NCBI GenBank assembly: GCA_002316675.1
Contig: DCDZ01000016.1
Location: forward strand, 56,095-100,332
DNA: 44,238 bases
Source of the DNA: Tyzzerella sp. UBA1042
GTDB lineage: Bacteria > Bacillota > Clostridia > Lachnospirales > Anaerotignaceae
Direction of reading: 5' to 3'
The translations under genes and the position numbers were made by a program. A model generated the notes under the pieces. It saw nothing but the letters and a program-made list of their open reading frames with translations. It made no database searches and had not been told where the DNA came from. Positions 1-8,300 of the stretch are shown here, piece after piece. Numbering within the stretch: the first letter of the stretch is position 1; each line of letters starts with the position of its first letter.

Positions 1-866
1 ATGCCGTTTTAATAAAGGAGCCTATGCGGGGGCATACTACCTTTCATACGGGCGGCCCGGCGGATCTTTTTGTGATACCCGGCAGTCCGGAGGAGGTACA
101 GGCCAGCTTAGCAATCCTGCGGGAGCATAAAATCCCGGTTTTGGTACTGGGAAATGGCAGCAATCTCTTGGTGGGGGACCGAGGGATTCATGGAGCAGTT
201 CTGCACATTGGCAGCAGGATGTCTGAGATTGCGGTGGAAGGCGAATGCATAATTGCCCAAGGGGGCGCTTTGCTCTCGGCGGTATCGGCAAAGGCTGCGG
301 AGCATAGCCTGGCGGGACTGGAGTTTGCCTCGGGCATTCCCGGCTCATTGGGCGGCGCAGTCACCATGAATGCCGGTGCCTATGGGAACGAAATGAAGGA
401 TGTTTTAGAAAGTGCGATTGTGCTGACGAAGGAATTGGAAATTCAGACAATTTCTGCCCAAGTACTGGCATTATCCTACCGCCACAGCAGCTTGCCGGAA
501 AAAGGGTATATCCTTTTAAGCGCCCGGCTAAAGCTGAAAAAAGGCGAGGCGGAAAGCATCAGAGAAAAAATGCGGACTTTAGGGGAGCAACGGCGGGAGA
601 AACAGCCCCTGCAGTATCCCAGTGCAGGCAGTACCTTCAAACGTCCGGAAGGGTATTTTGCAGGAAAGCTGATTCAGGATGCAGGGCTAAAGGGAAAAAC
701 CATTGGCGGTGCCCAGGTGTCGGAAAAACACGCAGGCTTTATTGTAAACACCGGCGATGCCACAACCCGGGATATTCTTGATTTAATTACTTTTTGCCAG
801 AAAGCAGTGTATAATCAATTTGGCGTTTCGTTAGAAACGGAAGTGAAAATTGTTGGGGAGCTATAG
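1..866 (+). CDS. murB: UDP-N-acetylenolpyruvoylglucosamine reductase (MurB), 5' end outside window
   Basis: MurB reduces UDP-GlcNAc-enolpyruvate to UDP-MurNAc in the cytoplasm with FAD and NADPH, the second committed step of peptidoglycan synthesis. The reading frame is open from the window edge, and the residues before the first internal ATG (base 24), ending K-E-P, match the usual MurB approach to the RHTTF-x-x-GGPAD motif. The gene therefore starts upstream and base 24 is probably not the real start. Visible motifs are the FAD-binding LGNGSNLLV, the SGIPGSLGGAVTMNAGAYG loop, YPSAGSTFKRP carrying the catalytic Ser, and the C-terminal EKHAGFIVN. It lies 26 bases before rapZ and is probably cotranscribed with it. 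Identity is very secure; only the N-terminus is unknown. Confidence 0.96.
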   Translation, partial: AVLIKEPMRGHTTFHTGGPADLFVIPGSPEEVQASLAILREHKIPVLVLGNGSNLLVGDRGIHGAVLHIGSRMSEIAVEGECIIAQGGALLSAVSAKAAEHSLAGLEFASGIPGSLGGAVTMNAGAYGNEMKDVLESAIVLTKELEIQTISAQVLALSYRHSSLPEKGYILLSARLKLKKGEAESIREKMRTLGEQRREKQPLQYPSAGSTFKRPEGYFAGKLIQDAGLKGKTIGGAQVSEKHAGFIVNTGDATTRDILDLITFCQKAVYNQFGVSLETEVKIVGEL

Positions 867-892
867 GAAGGCTACGAAGGAGAAGATGCTGT

Positions 893-1771
893 ATGAGGTT
901 TGTCATTGTTACGGGAATGTCCGGGGCTGGGAAATCCTCGGCACTGAAATTTTTAGAGGATATTAATTTTTTCTGTGTGGACAATTTGCCTCCGGCCTTA
1001 ATTCCAAAGTTTGCCGAGCTTTGTTATGAGCAGGAGGGGGAGATAGAACGGGTTGCCATGGGGGTGGATATCCGCGGCGGCCGGCTCTTCAATGATTTAT
1101 TTCATGTATTATTTGCTCTGGAGGAAAAAGGGTATCAATACGAAATTATTTTTTTAGATGCCTCGGACAATGCGCTGATCAAGCGGTATAAAGAAACCCG
1201 CCGCAGCCATCCTCTTTCCAGAAAGGGTTCCATAGAAGATGGAATTTTGCAGGAAAGAGAGATACTGAAAGAGGTGAAGGAACGTGCTACCTATATTTTG
1301 GATACTACAAATGTGCTGACACGGGAATTAAAGGAACAAATCAATCGGATTTTTGTAGAAAATCAGCAGTTTGATAATCTTGTGATTACGGTTTGCTCCT
1401 TCGGTTTTAAATACGGCATTCCCGTTGACAGTGATTTGGTTTTTGACGTTCGCTTTTTACCAAATCCCTTTTATATTCAAGAGATGAAGGAAATGACCGG
1501 CAATGATGCACCGGTCAGCGACTATGTTATGTCTTTTCAGGAAAGTCAGGACTTTCTGAAAAAATTGGTGGAAATGGTAGAATTTTTATTGCCTCTTTAT
1601 GTGAAAGAGGGGAAAAATAGTCTTGTCATCAGCATCGGATGCACCGGCGGCAAGCACCGCTCCGTTACCTTGGCCAATGCATTGTATAATGCTCTGGATA
1701 AAGACAAGCATACCTTGCTGCTGAAGCATAACGATATTGAAAAGGATGGACGGCATAAAAAACAACCATAA
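893..1771 (+). CDS. rapZ: RapZ/YvcJ family nucleotide-binding protein
   Basis: This is a RapZ (YvcJ) family P-loop protein. In E. coli RapZ is an RNase E adapter controlling glmS sRNAs; in Firmicutes YvcJ binds and hydrolyses nucleotides, with a looser link to competence and cell-wall precursors. A Walker A, GMSGAGKSS, lies at residues 8-16; an LDTTN motif is mid-protein; the hallmark C-terminal GCTGGKHRSV is present. Its 292 residues are normal for the family. The ATG at 893 follows a good ribosome site (GAAGGAG, about 876-882). The murB-rapZ-whiA order is the classic Firmicute cluster, but yvcK, often found between rapZ and whiA, is missing: only 37 bases separate them. Confidence 0.95.
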   Translation: MRFVIVTGMSGAGKSSALKFLEDINFFCVDNLPPALIPKFAELCYEQEGEIERVAMGVDIRGGRLFNDLFHVLFALEEKGYQYEIIFLDASDNALIKRYKETRRSHPLSRKGSIEDGILQEREILKEVKERATYILDTTNVLTRELKEQINRIFVENQQFDNLVITVCSFGFKYGIPVDSDLVFDVRFLPNPFYIQEMKEMTGNDAPVSDYVMSFQESQDFLKKLVEMVEFLLPLYVKEGKNSLVISIGCTGGKHRSVTLANALYNALDKDKHTLLLKHNDIEKDGRHKKQP

Positions 1772-1808
1772 TTGTGTTTGTGTAAAGAATGTGCAAGGAG
1801 GCTGAAAT

Positions 1809-2768
1809 TTGTCATTTTCATCTAAGGTAAAACAGGAGTTGTTTGAACATTTTGGGAATGGAAGACATTGCAATATTGCTGAGCTTTCAGCCCTTGTAAA
1901 TATTTGTGGTGATATTGCAGTATTCAATGATGGTTTTTGTTTAAAAATACAGACTGAAAATTATTTTATTGCGAAAAAGTCCTTTACATTATTGAAAAAT
2001 ACTTTTAATATTAATAGTGGAATAATTATCAAATCTGGCGGTAAAAAACGCAAGTCAAGGGTCTATGTTCTTTTTGTAAAGGATGCTGACCAGATGGAAA
2101 GGGTACTTCGTGCAACGGGTATTTGGTTGACTGAGAATGGTACGACAGCCATAAGAAATAAAATGTATTCTCCGGTAGTCAGCAGTGTGTGCTGCAGGCG
2201 TGCTTATATTCGCGGGGCTTTTATTTCCGTTGGTTCGGTAAACAATCCTGAAAAAAACTATCATTTAGAGTTTGTTTTGCCCTCCTATGAATTAGCTGTA
2301 CAGCTTCGGGACTTGGTGAATACCTTTGATCTGGACGCTAAGGTGGTGGAACGAAAGGAGCATTTTGTTGTTTACCTAAAAGAAGGGGAGCAAATTGTTG
2401 ATTTGCTGAATGTTATGGGGGCTCACCGCGCACTGATGGATCTGGAAAATGTACGCATTGTAAAGGAAATGCGCAACGACATCAACAGAAAAGTGAACTG
2501 TGAGACGGCAAATCTCAATAAAGTGGTACTTGCTGCAGTTAAGCAATTGGAAGACATTACATACATCCAACAAACGATCGGGCTGGATAAGCTTCCTAAA
2601 CAATTGGAGGAGGTTGCACGGCTCCGAAGGGAGTATCCTGATATGAGCCTAAAGGAATTGGGAACTTATTTATCCGAGCCTGTAGGCAAATCTGGTGTAA
2701 ATCATAGACTGCGTAAAATCAGCAACTTAGCAGAGACGCTTAGAGAGGGTAAGGGTGAAGAAAAATGA
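1809..2768 (+). CDS. whiA: WhiA family DNA-binding regulator
   Basis: WhiA proteins join an N-terminal domain related to LAGLIDADG homing endonucleases, without nuclease activity, to a C-terminal helix-turn-helix. They act in sporulation in actinomycetes and in division and chromosome segregation in Firmicutes. The N-terminal two thirds shows the expected ICGDIAVFNDGF and CCRRAYIRGAFISVGSV segments. The C-terminal 80 residues hold the RLRREYPDMSLKELG...SGVNHRLRKI helix-turn-helix. The start is a TTG placed 7 bases after AAGGAGG (1795-1801). The stop overlaps the ATG of the HPr-like gene by four bases, so the two are translationally coupled. Length (319 residues) is typical. Confidence 0.94.
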   Translation: MSFSSKVKQELFEHFGNGRHCNIAELSALVNICGDIAVFNDGFCLKIQTENYFIAKKSFTLLKNTFNINSGIIIKSGGKKRKSRVYVLFVKDADQMERVLRATGIWLTENGTTAIRNKMYSPVVSSVCCRRAYIRGAFISVGSVNNPEKNYHLEFVLPSYELAVQLRDLVNTFDLDAKVVERKEHFVVYLKEGEQIVDLLNVMGAHRALMDLENVRIVKEMRNDINRKVNCETANLNKVVLAAVKQLEDITYIQQTIGLDKLPKQLEEVARLRREYPDMSLKELGTYLSEPVGKSGVNHRLRKISNLAETLREGKGEEK

Positions 2769-3007
2769 CACAGAGAACAGTAACAATCAAAACAACTTTA
2801 GATGCAAGGCAGGCTGCTTTTTTTGTGCAGACCGCAAGTAAGTTTAACGCTGAAATACAAATCAGCATTGAAGAAAAAAAGATCAACGCAAAAAGCATCA
2901 TGGGAACCATTGCACTAAACATGAAGGAAGGGCAAACAGCGACCATCATAGCCGATGGTGCCGATGAGACTCTGGCTGTTGAGGAATTGGCAGCGGTATT
3001 GTGTTAA
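2765..3007 (+). CDS. HPr-like protein lacking the catalytic His (Crh-like)
   Basis: This 80-residue protein has the HPr fold signature, but the segment equivalent to G-L-H15-A-R-P reads T-L-D13-A-R-Q, so the histidine that accepts phosphate from Enzyme I is Asp. The regulatory Ser site is kept: INAKSIMG with Ser44, at the same two-residue offset as Asp13 to His15. Known biology: B. subtilis Crh has Gln at the His position, cannot carry PTS phosphate, and acts as a CcpA cofactor when phosphorylated on Ser46 by HPrK; crh also follows whiA (yvcL) there. By that logic this is a regulatory, not sugar-transport, HPr. No HPrK lies in the window. The ATG overlaps the whiA stop. Confidence 0.88.
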   Translation: MTQRTVTIKTTLDARQAAFFVQTASKFNAEIQISIEEKKINAKSIMGTIALNMKEGQTATIIADGADETLAVEELAAVLC

Positions 3008-3034
3008 GCTATTATTTTAATTTATAATTCTTTG

Positions 3035-3057
3035 CCCTCTGTGTACAGAGGGTTTTT
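3035..3057 (+). terminator. Rho-independent terminator after the HPr-like gene
   Basis: Perfect 7-bp stem (CCCTCTG / CAGAGGG) with a TGTA loop, followed by five T residues, 27 bases after the stop codon. It ends the murB-rapZ-whiA-HPr transcript. Confidence 0.85.
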
Positions 3058-3067
3058 CTATTTCATG

Positions 3068-3101
3068 AAAAAAGAGCAATGTCAAAAAAAGGACATTGCT
3101 C
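3068..3101 (-). terminator. Rho-independent terminator for the methyltransferase gene
   Basis: Perfect 10-bp inverted repeat (GAGCAATGTC / GACATTGCTC) with an 8-base loop. On the minus strand it is followed by six T residues (complement of 3068-3073). It lies about 150 bases past the stop of the minus-strand methyltransferase; the intervening 3102-3247 holds nothing recognised. Confidence 0.75.
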
Positions 3102-3247
3102 TAAGGTATCGGCAAAGCTGCTGCTTTTGAAAAAATAGGGAAAATCCCCTCGTTTTGCCATAGGAAACATCTTCAAAATACCGTGTTTCCCTTTCTTCCC
3201 AGTGGCTTGCATTAGAAAAAAATCCGGTTTAACCCATTTCTATTTTC

Positions 3248-4381
3248 TTAAGCCCGGGGTTTTCTTGGCCCCTCGAACTGATAATAATCTGTTTTGATTC
3301 GCCCATTAAAAAGCTTTCTCTTCCGATTCGCTTTTCTTCCAAACAATGTTTCAAAATATTCCATGGAGGTAATCACATAGGTAGACCATGTGGGGTCGCT
3401 TTTCATTGTGGTTCCCAATGCCCGATACATTTCCTCCACTGGTTTTAACTCACCGATACGCTCTCCATAGGGCGGGTTGGCAATCAATATGCCATATTTA
3501 CCCGGCAACACAATTTCCTGAGAAGCCTTCACTTCAAAAGTAATACAATCGTCCACACCGGCTTTTTCCGCATTTTCCTTGGCAAGGGCAATGGCGGCGG
3601 CATCAATATCACTGCCGTAAATTTGCGGGGTTACGTCATAATCAATGGCCTGGTAGGCTTTGGTTCTGGCTTCTTTCCACAAGTCTTTGCCAATCCGTTC
3701 CCATTCCTCAGAAGCAAACTTTCTTTGCAGACCGGGGGCGATATTTCTTGCCAGCATGGCAGCCTCAATGGGGATGGTGCCGGAACCGCAGAAGGGGTCC
3801 AATAAGATGCGATCCTTCCGCCAATAGCTCAGCTGTATCATGGCGGAAGCCAAAGACTCCTTCAGCGGCGCATCCAAGGCATTGGCACGATACCCTCTCA
3901 TATGCAGGCCGGACCCGCTGGTATCTATGGCCAAGGTGACAACATCCTTTAAAATACCTACCTGTACGGTATAAGAAGCACCGGTTTCATCAAACCAATC
4001 TGTTTTATATTTATCCTTTAATTTTTCAACAATTGCTTTTTTTACAATGGATTGACAATCGGGCACACTAAAAAGGGTGGATTTCACAGATTTTCCGACC
4101 ACAGTAAATTTTCCGTCCTCGGGAATCCAATCTCCCCATGGTAAAGCCTTTGTGCCCTCAAACAATTCTGTAAAAGTGACTGCGCGAAAGGTACCCATTT
4201 TTACCCATACCCGTCCCGCACAGCGAAGCCAAAGGTTCGCCGTTACAATATCCTTCTCCTCTCCCATGAATTCTACCTTGCCGTCAGAAGTATTTATATT
4301 TTTAAATCCAAGGGCTTGGCACTCACGCTTTACAACAGATTCTAACCCAAAGGTGGTACTTGCAATTAATTGTATACTCAT
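3248..4381 (-). CDS. THUMP-domain class I SAM-dependent RNA methyltransferase (YpsC/RlmL type)
   Basis: A 377-residue protein with an N-terminal THUMP RNA-binding region (about 1-160) and a C-terminal Rossmann methyltransferase domain. The SAM-binding loop is LLDPFCGSGTIPIEAAMLA and the catalytic motif is ANPPYGERIG; N-P-P-Y is typical of enzymes methylating exocyclic amines of bases. Family relatives (RlmL N-terminal half, YpsC) modify 23S rRNA, which is the likely role here, though the exact base cannot be read from sequence. The ATG at 4381 has CGGAG a few bases upstream. It stands alone between a terminator and the divergent tgt promoter. Confidence 0.9.
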   Translation of the reverse strand: MSIQLIASTTFGLESVVKRECQALGFKNINTSDGKVEFMGEEKDIVTANLWLRCAGRVWVKMGTFRAVTFTELFEGTKALPWGDWIPEDGKFTVVGKSVKSTLFSVPDCQSIVKKAIVEKLKDKYKTDWFDETGASYTVQVGILKDVVTLAIDTSGSGLHMRGYRANALDAPLKESLASAMIQLSYWRKDRILLDPFCGSGTIPIEAAMLARNIAPGLQRKFASEEWERIGKDLWKEARTKAYQAIDYDVTPQIYGSDIDAAAIALAKENAEKAGVDDCITFEVKASQEIVLPGKYGILIANPPYGERIGELKPVEEMYRALGTTMKSDPTWSTYVITSMEYFETLFGRKANRKRKLFNGRIKTDYYQFEGPRKPRA

Positions 4382-4656
4382 TTTTAAACTCCGATCATTT
4401 TTTCAATATTTCATTTTGCCGAAAACTTATAGGGAAGATGCCCCTAATCAACAGAAAGCATAACATCAGAAAGGGTTCCTTTTTTGTATTTTGCCCAAAT
4501 TGCGTTCAGTAAAAAACAAATCTAACTATAGCTTCACAAAAGCTGATTATAAAAAAGAGGGAACCATCCTTTTATATCAGAACTGAGTTATTATACCATG
4601 TGCCGGGAAAAAACAAAAGAACTACCCTGATATTTTACATATTTATCCGAATTTTC
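4382..4656. other. Intergenic region between the methyltransferase and tgt
   Basis: No gene was recognised. The one visible structure is a loose inverted repeat: GGTTCC followed by a T run near 4474-4486 faces an A run and GGGAACC near 4551-4565, enclosing about 65 AT-rich bases with a small AGCT-loop-AGCT hairpin. It could be a terminator or leader structure on either strand; no known riboswitch motif was seen. Confidence 0.3.
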
Positions 4657-4685
4657 TTGATTAAAAAACGGAAAAACGGTATTAT
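4657..4685 (+). promoter_or_regulatory. Sigma-A promoter of tgt
   Basis: -35 TTGATT (4657-4662), 17-bp spacer, -10 TATTAT (4680-4685), 36 bases before the tgt ATG. Spacing and sequence fit a housekeeping promoter. Confidence 0.7.
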
Positions 4686-4721
4686 ATAGTTTACGTATTA
4701 AAAACAGAAGTGAGGAGAATT

Positions 4722-5876
4722 ATGTATAAACTAATAAAAACTTGCCAAAGAGCGAAGCGAGGAGAATTTCATACACCCCACGGAGTGATTCAAACACCGG
4801 TATTCATGAATGTGGGTACCTTGGCGGCAATTAAAGGAGCCCTCTCCACAGAAGATTTGGCGCAATTAAAGTGTCAGGTAGAGCTTTCAAATACCTATCA
4901 TTTGCATTTGCGCCCGGGGGATAAAATTGTAAAACAACTGGGCGGGCTTCATAAATTTATGGTTTGGGACAAGCCGATTCTAACAGATTCCGGTGGATTT
5001 CAGGTTTTCTCGTTGACCTCTCTGCGGAAAATAACGGAGGAGGGTGTATTATTCAACTCCCATATTGACGGAAGAAAAATATTTATGGGGCCGGAGGAAA
5101 GTATGCAAATTCAGTCAAACCTTGCTTCAACCATAGCCATGGCCTTTGATGAATGCATCGGGATTCCTGCGGAACGCCCTTATGTCGAAGCCTCCGTTGC
5201 CCGCACTACCCGTTGGCTGGAGCGGTGTAAAAAAGAGCTGAACCGATTGAACACCCTGGAAGATACCATTAATAAAAAGCAGATGCTGTTTGGAATCAAT
5301 CAAGGGGCAATTTATCCGGATATTCGTATTGAGCACGCCAAGAGAATTTCGGAGCTTGATTTAGACGGGTATGCAGTGGGCGGCCTTGCGGTGGGGGAAT
5401 CCCACGAGGAAATGTATCATATTTTAGAGGAGGTTGTTCCTTATCTGCCCCAGAACAAGCCCACTTATCTTATGGGGGTAGGCACACCGGAAAATATATT
5501 GGAGTCGGTAGAGCGGGGTATTGATTTTTTTGATTGTGTGCTTCCCGCAAGAAATGGCCGGCATGGTCATGTTTATACAAACGATGGCAAATTGAATTTA
5601 TTAAATGCCAGATTTGAGTTGGATGACACACCCATTGATGCAAGTTGTAATTGTCCCGTTTGCAAGCGGTATTCCAGGGCGTATATTCGCCATCTTTTTA
5701 AGGCAAAAGAGATGTTGGCTATGCGTTTATGTGTCATGCACAATCTTTATTTTTTTAACACAATGATGGAAGAAATCAGGCAGGCGCTGGAGGAGAATAG
5801 ATTTCCGGCATACAAAAAAGCGAAGCTTGCGGGATTTCAGTATACAAAGGCAAATAATTCCTTGACGCAAAAATGA
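4722..5876 (+). CDS. tgt: tRNA-guanine transglycosylase
   Basis: Tgt exchanges G34 of GUN-anticodon tRNAs (Asp, Asn, His, Tyr) for the queuosine precursor preQ1. The protein shows the substrate-binding DSGGFQVFSL, the FDCVLPARNGRHG segment holding the catalytic Asp, GGLAVGE, and the zinc site C-x-C-x2-C (CNCPVC) with a downstream His. I place the start at ATG 4722 (384 residues) rather than the in-frame GTG at 4710, because GAGGAG at 4712-4717 is correctly spaced for the ATG and overlaps the GTG. The gene is followed closely by yajC, as in many bacteria, but yajC has its own promoter inside the 3' end of tgt. Confidence 0.96.
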   Translation: MYKLIKTCQRAKRGEFHTPHGVIQTPVFMNVGTLAAIKGALSTEDLAQLKCQVELSNTYHLHLRPGDKIVKQLGGLHKFMVWDKPILTDSGGFQVFSLTSLRKITEEGVLFNSHIDGRKIFMGPEESMQIQSNLASTIAMAFDECIGIPAERPYVEASVARTTRWLERCKKELNRLNTLEDTINKKQMLFGINQGAIYPDIRIEHAKRISELDLDGYAVGGLAVGESHEEMYHILEEVVPYLPQNKPTYLMGVGTPENILESVERGIDFFDCVLPARNGRHGHVYTNDGKLNLLNARFELDDTPIDASCNCPVCKRYSRAYIRHLFKAKEMLAMRLCVMHNLYFFNTMMEEIRQALEENRFPAYKKAKLAGFQYTKANNSLTQK

Positions 5877-5890
5877 TTTTTATATATAAT
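5862..5890 (+). promoter_or_regulatory. Sigma-A promoter of yajC
   Basis: -35 TTGACG (5862-5867), 17-bp spacer, -10 TATAAT (5885-5890). The -35 lies in the last codons of tgt, so yajC can be expressed apart from it. Confidence 0.8.
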
Positions 5891-5972
5891 TGTCTTATTG
5901 CATAAACAAGACTTGAAGCAAAATGCATTTTTATGCCTCAAGTCCAAAGAAAATACGTTAGGAGAGATACAA

Positions 5973-6440
5973 ATGCCATTCGTACCATTTTTATTAGATT
6001 CAGGCACCACAATTTTGCCCAGCAGCGGAGACGCAGCTGCACAGACTACTTCTTCGGGCGGCAACATTTTTGGCGCTTTTGCCTCCAGTAATCCCGTAAT
6101 GCTAATTGTACTTTACTGCATTCTTCTTGTGGGTGTTATGTATTTTCTTTCGGTTCGTCCAAACCAGAAAAGAGAAAAACAGATGGCTGAAATGAGAAGC
6201 TCCATTGCTGTGGGCGACTCCGTGATTACCAATAGCGGATTATTCGGCAAGGTAGTAGATATTACCTACGAATGTTTCATTGTTGAATTTGGTATGAACA
6301 AAGGTGTGCGTGTTCCTGTTGCAAAAGGAGAGGTTTTTGGGAAAAGAGAACCGAATCTGTCCAATGAAGCACCTCCTCAGGCGGAAGCACCCGCAAAGAG
6401 AAGGAGCCTTTTTGGCCGTGGGAATAAAGACGGAGAATAA
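5973..6440 (+). CDS. yajC: Preprotein translocase accessory subunit YajC
   Basis: YajC is a small single-span membrane protein that associates with SecDF and the Sec translocon. This 155-residue version has a Ser/Gly/Ala-rich N-terminus, one transmembrane helix (about residues 40-60, PVMLIVLYCILLVGVMYFL), then the family segment with VRPNQKREKQ and GDSVITNSGLFGKVVDI, and a charged tail rich in Arg/Lys. The ATG at 5973 follows AGGAGAG; an in-frame TTG at 5898 would add 25 unsupported residues that begin only about eight bases after the -10 hexamer. secD/secF are not in the window. Confidence 0.92.
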   Translation: MPFVPFLLDSGTTILPSSGDAAAQTTSSGGNIFGAFASSNPVMLIVLYCILLVGVMYFLSVRPNQKREKQMAEMRSSIAVGDSVITNSGLFGKVVDITYECFIVEFGMNKGVRVPVAKGEVFGKREPNLSNEAPPQAEAPAKRRSLFGRGNKDGE

Positions 6441-6524
6441 AATCTTTTTGTATCAAATTTAATTTCAATAGCCGATATTTATGTTAATGTTATTCTTTAA
6501 GGATTCTCAAATTATTGAGAATAG

Positions 6525-6567
6525 AGCCCGATTGCTTAGGAAAACTTTGCAACGCGGGCTTTTTTTA
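6525..6567 (+). terminator. Rho-independent terminator after yajC
   Basis: AGCCCG (6525-6530) pairs with CGGGCT (6555-6560), followed by seven T residues. A second small perfect hairpin (arms ATTCTCAA and TTGAGAAT, 6503-6522) sits just upstream and may add to it. Confidence 0.65.
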
Positions 6568-6796
6568 TAAACCCGTTTTGTAGGAAACAAATTTAAATAG
6601 AAGTTTTTTTAAAGTATTTTTTATAGATATGCATGGATGGAACCATAAAAATTAGAATTAATAAATATTTGCTTAAATTTTCACAAAATATTATTTTTAT
6701 TTTTGGACGGTATACTATAAATTTACAAAGCAAAAAAGAATTATAAAATATTATCGAACAAACCATACAAAACCATTGCAAGATAATGGTAATTTA
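6568..6796. other. AT-rich gap upstream of the nucleoside transport operon
   Basis: Very AT-rich, no credible reading frame and no riboswitch motif seen. A single CGAAC (6755-6759) recalls half of a PurR box, but no correctly spaced inverted partner is present. Confidence 0.3.
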
Positions 6797-6825
6797 TTGA
6801 CAAAATTGAGCATTCGAGGTAAAAT
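6797..6825 (+). promoter_or_regulatory. Sigma-A promoter of the BMP/nucleoside operon
   Basis: Perfect -35 TTGACA (6797-6802), 17-bp spacer, -10 TAAAAT (6820-6825). The predicted start lies near 6832, about 75 bases before the lipoprotein ATG. Confidence 0.8.
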
Positions 6826-6837
6826 ATGCATATGCAT
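6826..6837. promoter_or_regulatory. 12-bp perfect palindrome at the predicted transcription start
   Basis: ATGCATATGCAT directly abuts the -10 hexamer and spans the expected +1 position, a natural place for a repressor. No regulator is suggested by the sequence alone. Confidence 0.35.
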
Positions 6838-6907
6838 TGGCGCGTATTTTTGGTATGCCTTTGTACATTGTATTTTCAAAATATGGGAAAAGAAAGGGAG
6901 AAAAACT

Positions 6908-8035
6908 ATGAAAAAATTGCTTTCCATGCTTCTCACTTCTGCACTGGCGATTTCTATGCTGGCCGGTTGCGGCAGTGATGCAAACACAGACACAGATAAC
7001 ACCGATGCTGCTGAGGGAGAAGCAAAGGTTTATAATGTGTGCAACTTGGTAAACGGTACTTTGGGGGACAAATCCTTTTTTGACTCCGCAGAGGCCGGCT
7101 TGGCAAAATTAAAAGAAGACGGCAGAATTGAGTACACAACCATTCAAATGGGCGGTGAAACAGAGGATCAGGCAAAGTGGCAGAGTTACTTGGAAGAGGT
7201 TTCCGCTTCCGGCGAATATGATTTGATTATTTGCGGTACATATCAGATGCCTGATTATTTAAAGAACGTTGCAGAGCAGTATCCGGATCAGAAATACCTT
7301 ATTTATGATGATACCACCCATGAAATACCTAACGTTGCAAACTTAAGCTATGCGCAGAATGATTTAGGCTATTTGGTTGGCGTTTATGCCGGCGCAATGA
7401 CAACAGAAACAAGTATTGAAGGAATCAATGAGGACGCCATCGTTGGTTTTGTAGGCGGTATGGACGGCCCTGTAATCAATGACTTCCTGTATGGTTTCAT
7501 TTTAGGCGCACAGAGCTCCAACCCTGATATTAAAATTGATACAAGATATGTAAACAGCTATGTTGATCCTGCAAGGGCAAAAGAATTGGCAGAATCTATG
7601 ATTAATGATAAGAATTGCGATATTATCTGGGGTGTAGCGGGCAACGCCGGCAACGGTGCTGCAGAGGCTGCTTTGGAAACAGGCAAAGCTTATTTCATTG
7701 GCGTTGACTCCGATCAGGAATTAACCTTTAACCCTGAAACCGCAGCAATCACATTGACTTCCGGCTTAAAAAATATTGGCAATTCCCTTGTATGGTTCTT
7801 TGATGAATGGGATAAGGGCGTTGAGCATTTTGGAGAGCATACATTGTTAGGCATGAAAGATGGCGGCATTGGCATAGTTACGGATAAAAACTATGACAGC
7901 AAAACACCTGAAGCTGTAAAAGAAAAAGTAAATGCTGCAATTGAAGGCATTTCCAGCGGCGAAATTGTTGTTCCCACGGCAATCGGCAACGAATCCGGCG
8001 ATCTTGAAAAGTTAAGAGAATCCGTAAAACCTTGA
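6908..8035 (+). CDS. BMP/PnrA-family nucleoside-binding lipoprotein
   Basis: Substrate-binding lipoprotein of an ABC importer. The signal peptide ends in the lipobox L-A-G-C with Cys21 as lipidation site, followed by an acidic Asp/Thr-rich linker. The BMP (basic membrane protein, PnrA-like) domain follows, with the characteristic GFVGGMDGPVINDFLYGF and a SAEAGLAKL-like start. Family members such as TmpC/PnrA and B. subtilis NupN bind purine nucleosides. The ATG at 6908 lies 7 bases after GGGAG; the frame extends upstream into the promoter, so longer versions are excluded. With the ABC ATPase, two permeases and two nucleoside hydrolases downstream, nucleoside uptake is the strongest reading. 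Length 375 residues is normal. Confidence 0.93.
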   Translation: MKKLLSMLLTSALAISMLAGCGSDANTDTDNTDAAEGEAKVYNVCNLVNGTLGDKSFFDSAEAGLAKLKEDGRIEYTTIQMGGETEDQAKWQSYLEEVSASGEYDLIICGTYQMPDYLKNVAEQYPDQKYLIYDDTTHEIPNVANLSYAQNDLGYLVGVYAGAMTTETSIEGINEDAIVGFVGGMDGPVINDFLYGFILGAQSSNPDIKIDTRYVNSYVDPARAKELAESMINDKNCDIIWGVAGNAGNGAAEAALETGKAYFIGVDSDQELTFNPETAAITLTSGLKNIGNSLVWFFDEWDKGVEHFGEHTLLGMKDGGIGIVTDKNYDSKTPEAVKEKVNAAIEGISSGEIVVPTAIGNESGDLEKLRESVKP

Positions 8036-8073
8036 TGATTTTTATCAAATCGTTTGTATGATGGTAAAATGTA

Positions 8074-8097
8074 GGGGAGCTTTTATGCTCCCCTTTT
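8074..8097 (+). terminator. Hairpin terminator or attenuator between binding protein and ABC genes
   Basis: Perfect 7-bp stem GGGGAGC / GCTCCCC with a six-base loop, then only four T residues. Such partial terminators often let the binding protein be made in excess over the ATPase and permeases. No separate convincing promoter was found in 8098-8276. Confidence 0.6.
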
Positions 8098-8300
8098 CCT
8101 TGAAAGAAATATTTCCCTCAAATTTCCTTTTTCTCAAATCGTATTATTCTGGTTCAAATGAAAGAAGTATCCTGCAGCTTGAAAAAAGTGCTTTTGTGCC
8201 ATAGGGGGCAACAAAGAATTTTTTTGAAGGTACATGGTAAAATAAGGCCAACAAGCTTTCAAATGAAACCAGTGTAATGCAAAAGAGGAGGGGAACCGCA

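Noticed and set aside
5898..5972. 25-residue N-terminal extension of YajC
   Set aside because: It begins about eight bases after the -10 box, around the predicted transcript start; ATG 5973 has a proper ribosome site and gives the normal YajC start.
6755..6817. PurR box upstream of the nucleoside operon
   Set aside because: One CGAAC and a distant TTCG are present, but spacing and flanks do not fit the known paired box.
6776..6907. 44-residue extension of the BMP lipoprotein
   Set aside because: It lies over the -35 and -10 boxes and would bury the signal peptide and lipobox.
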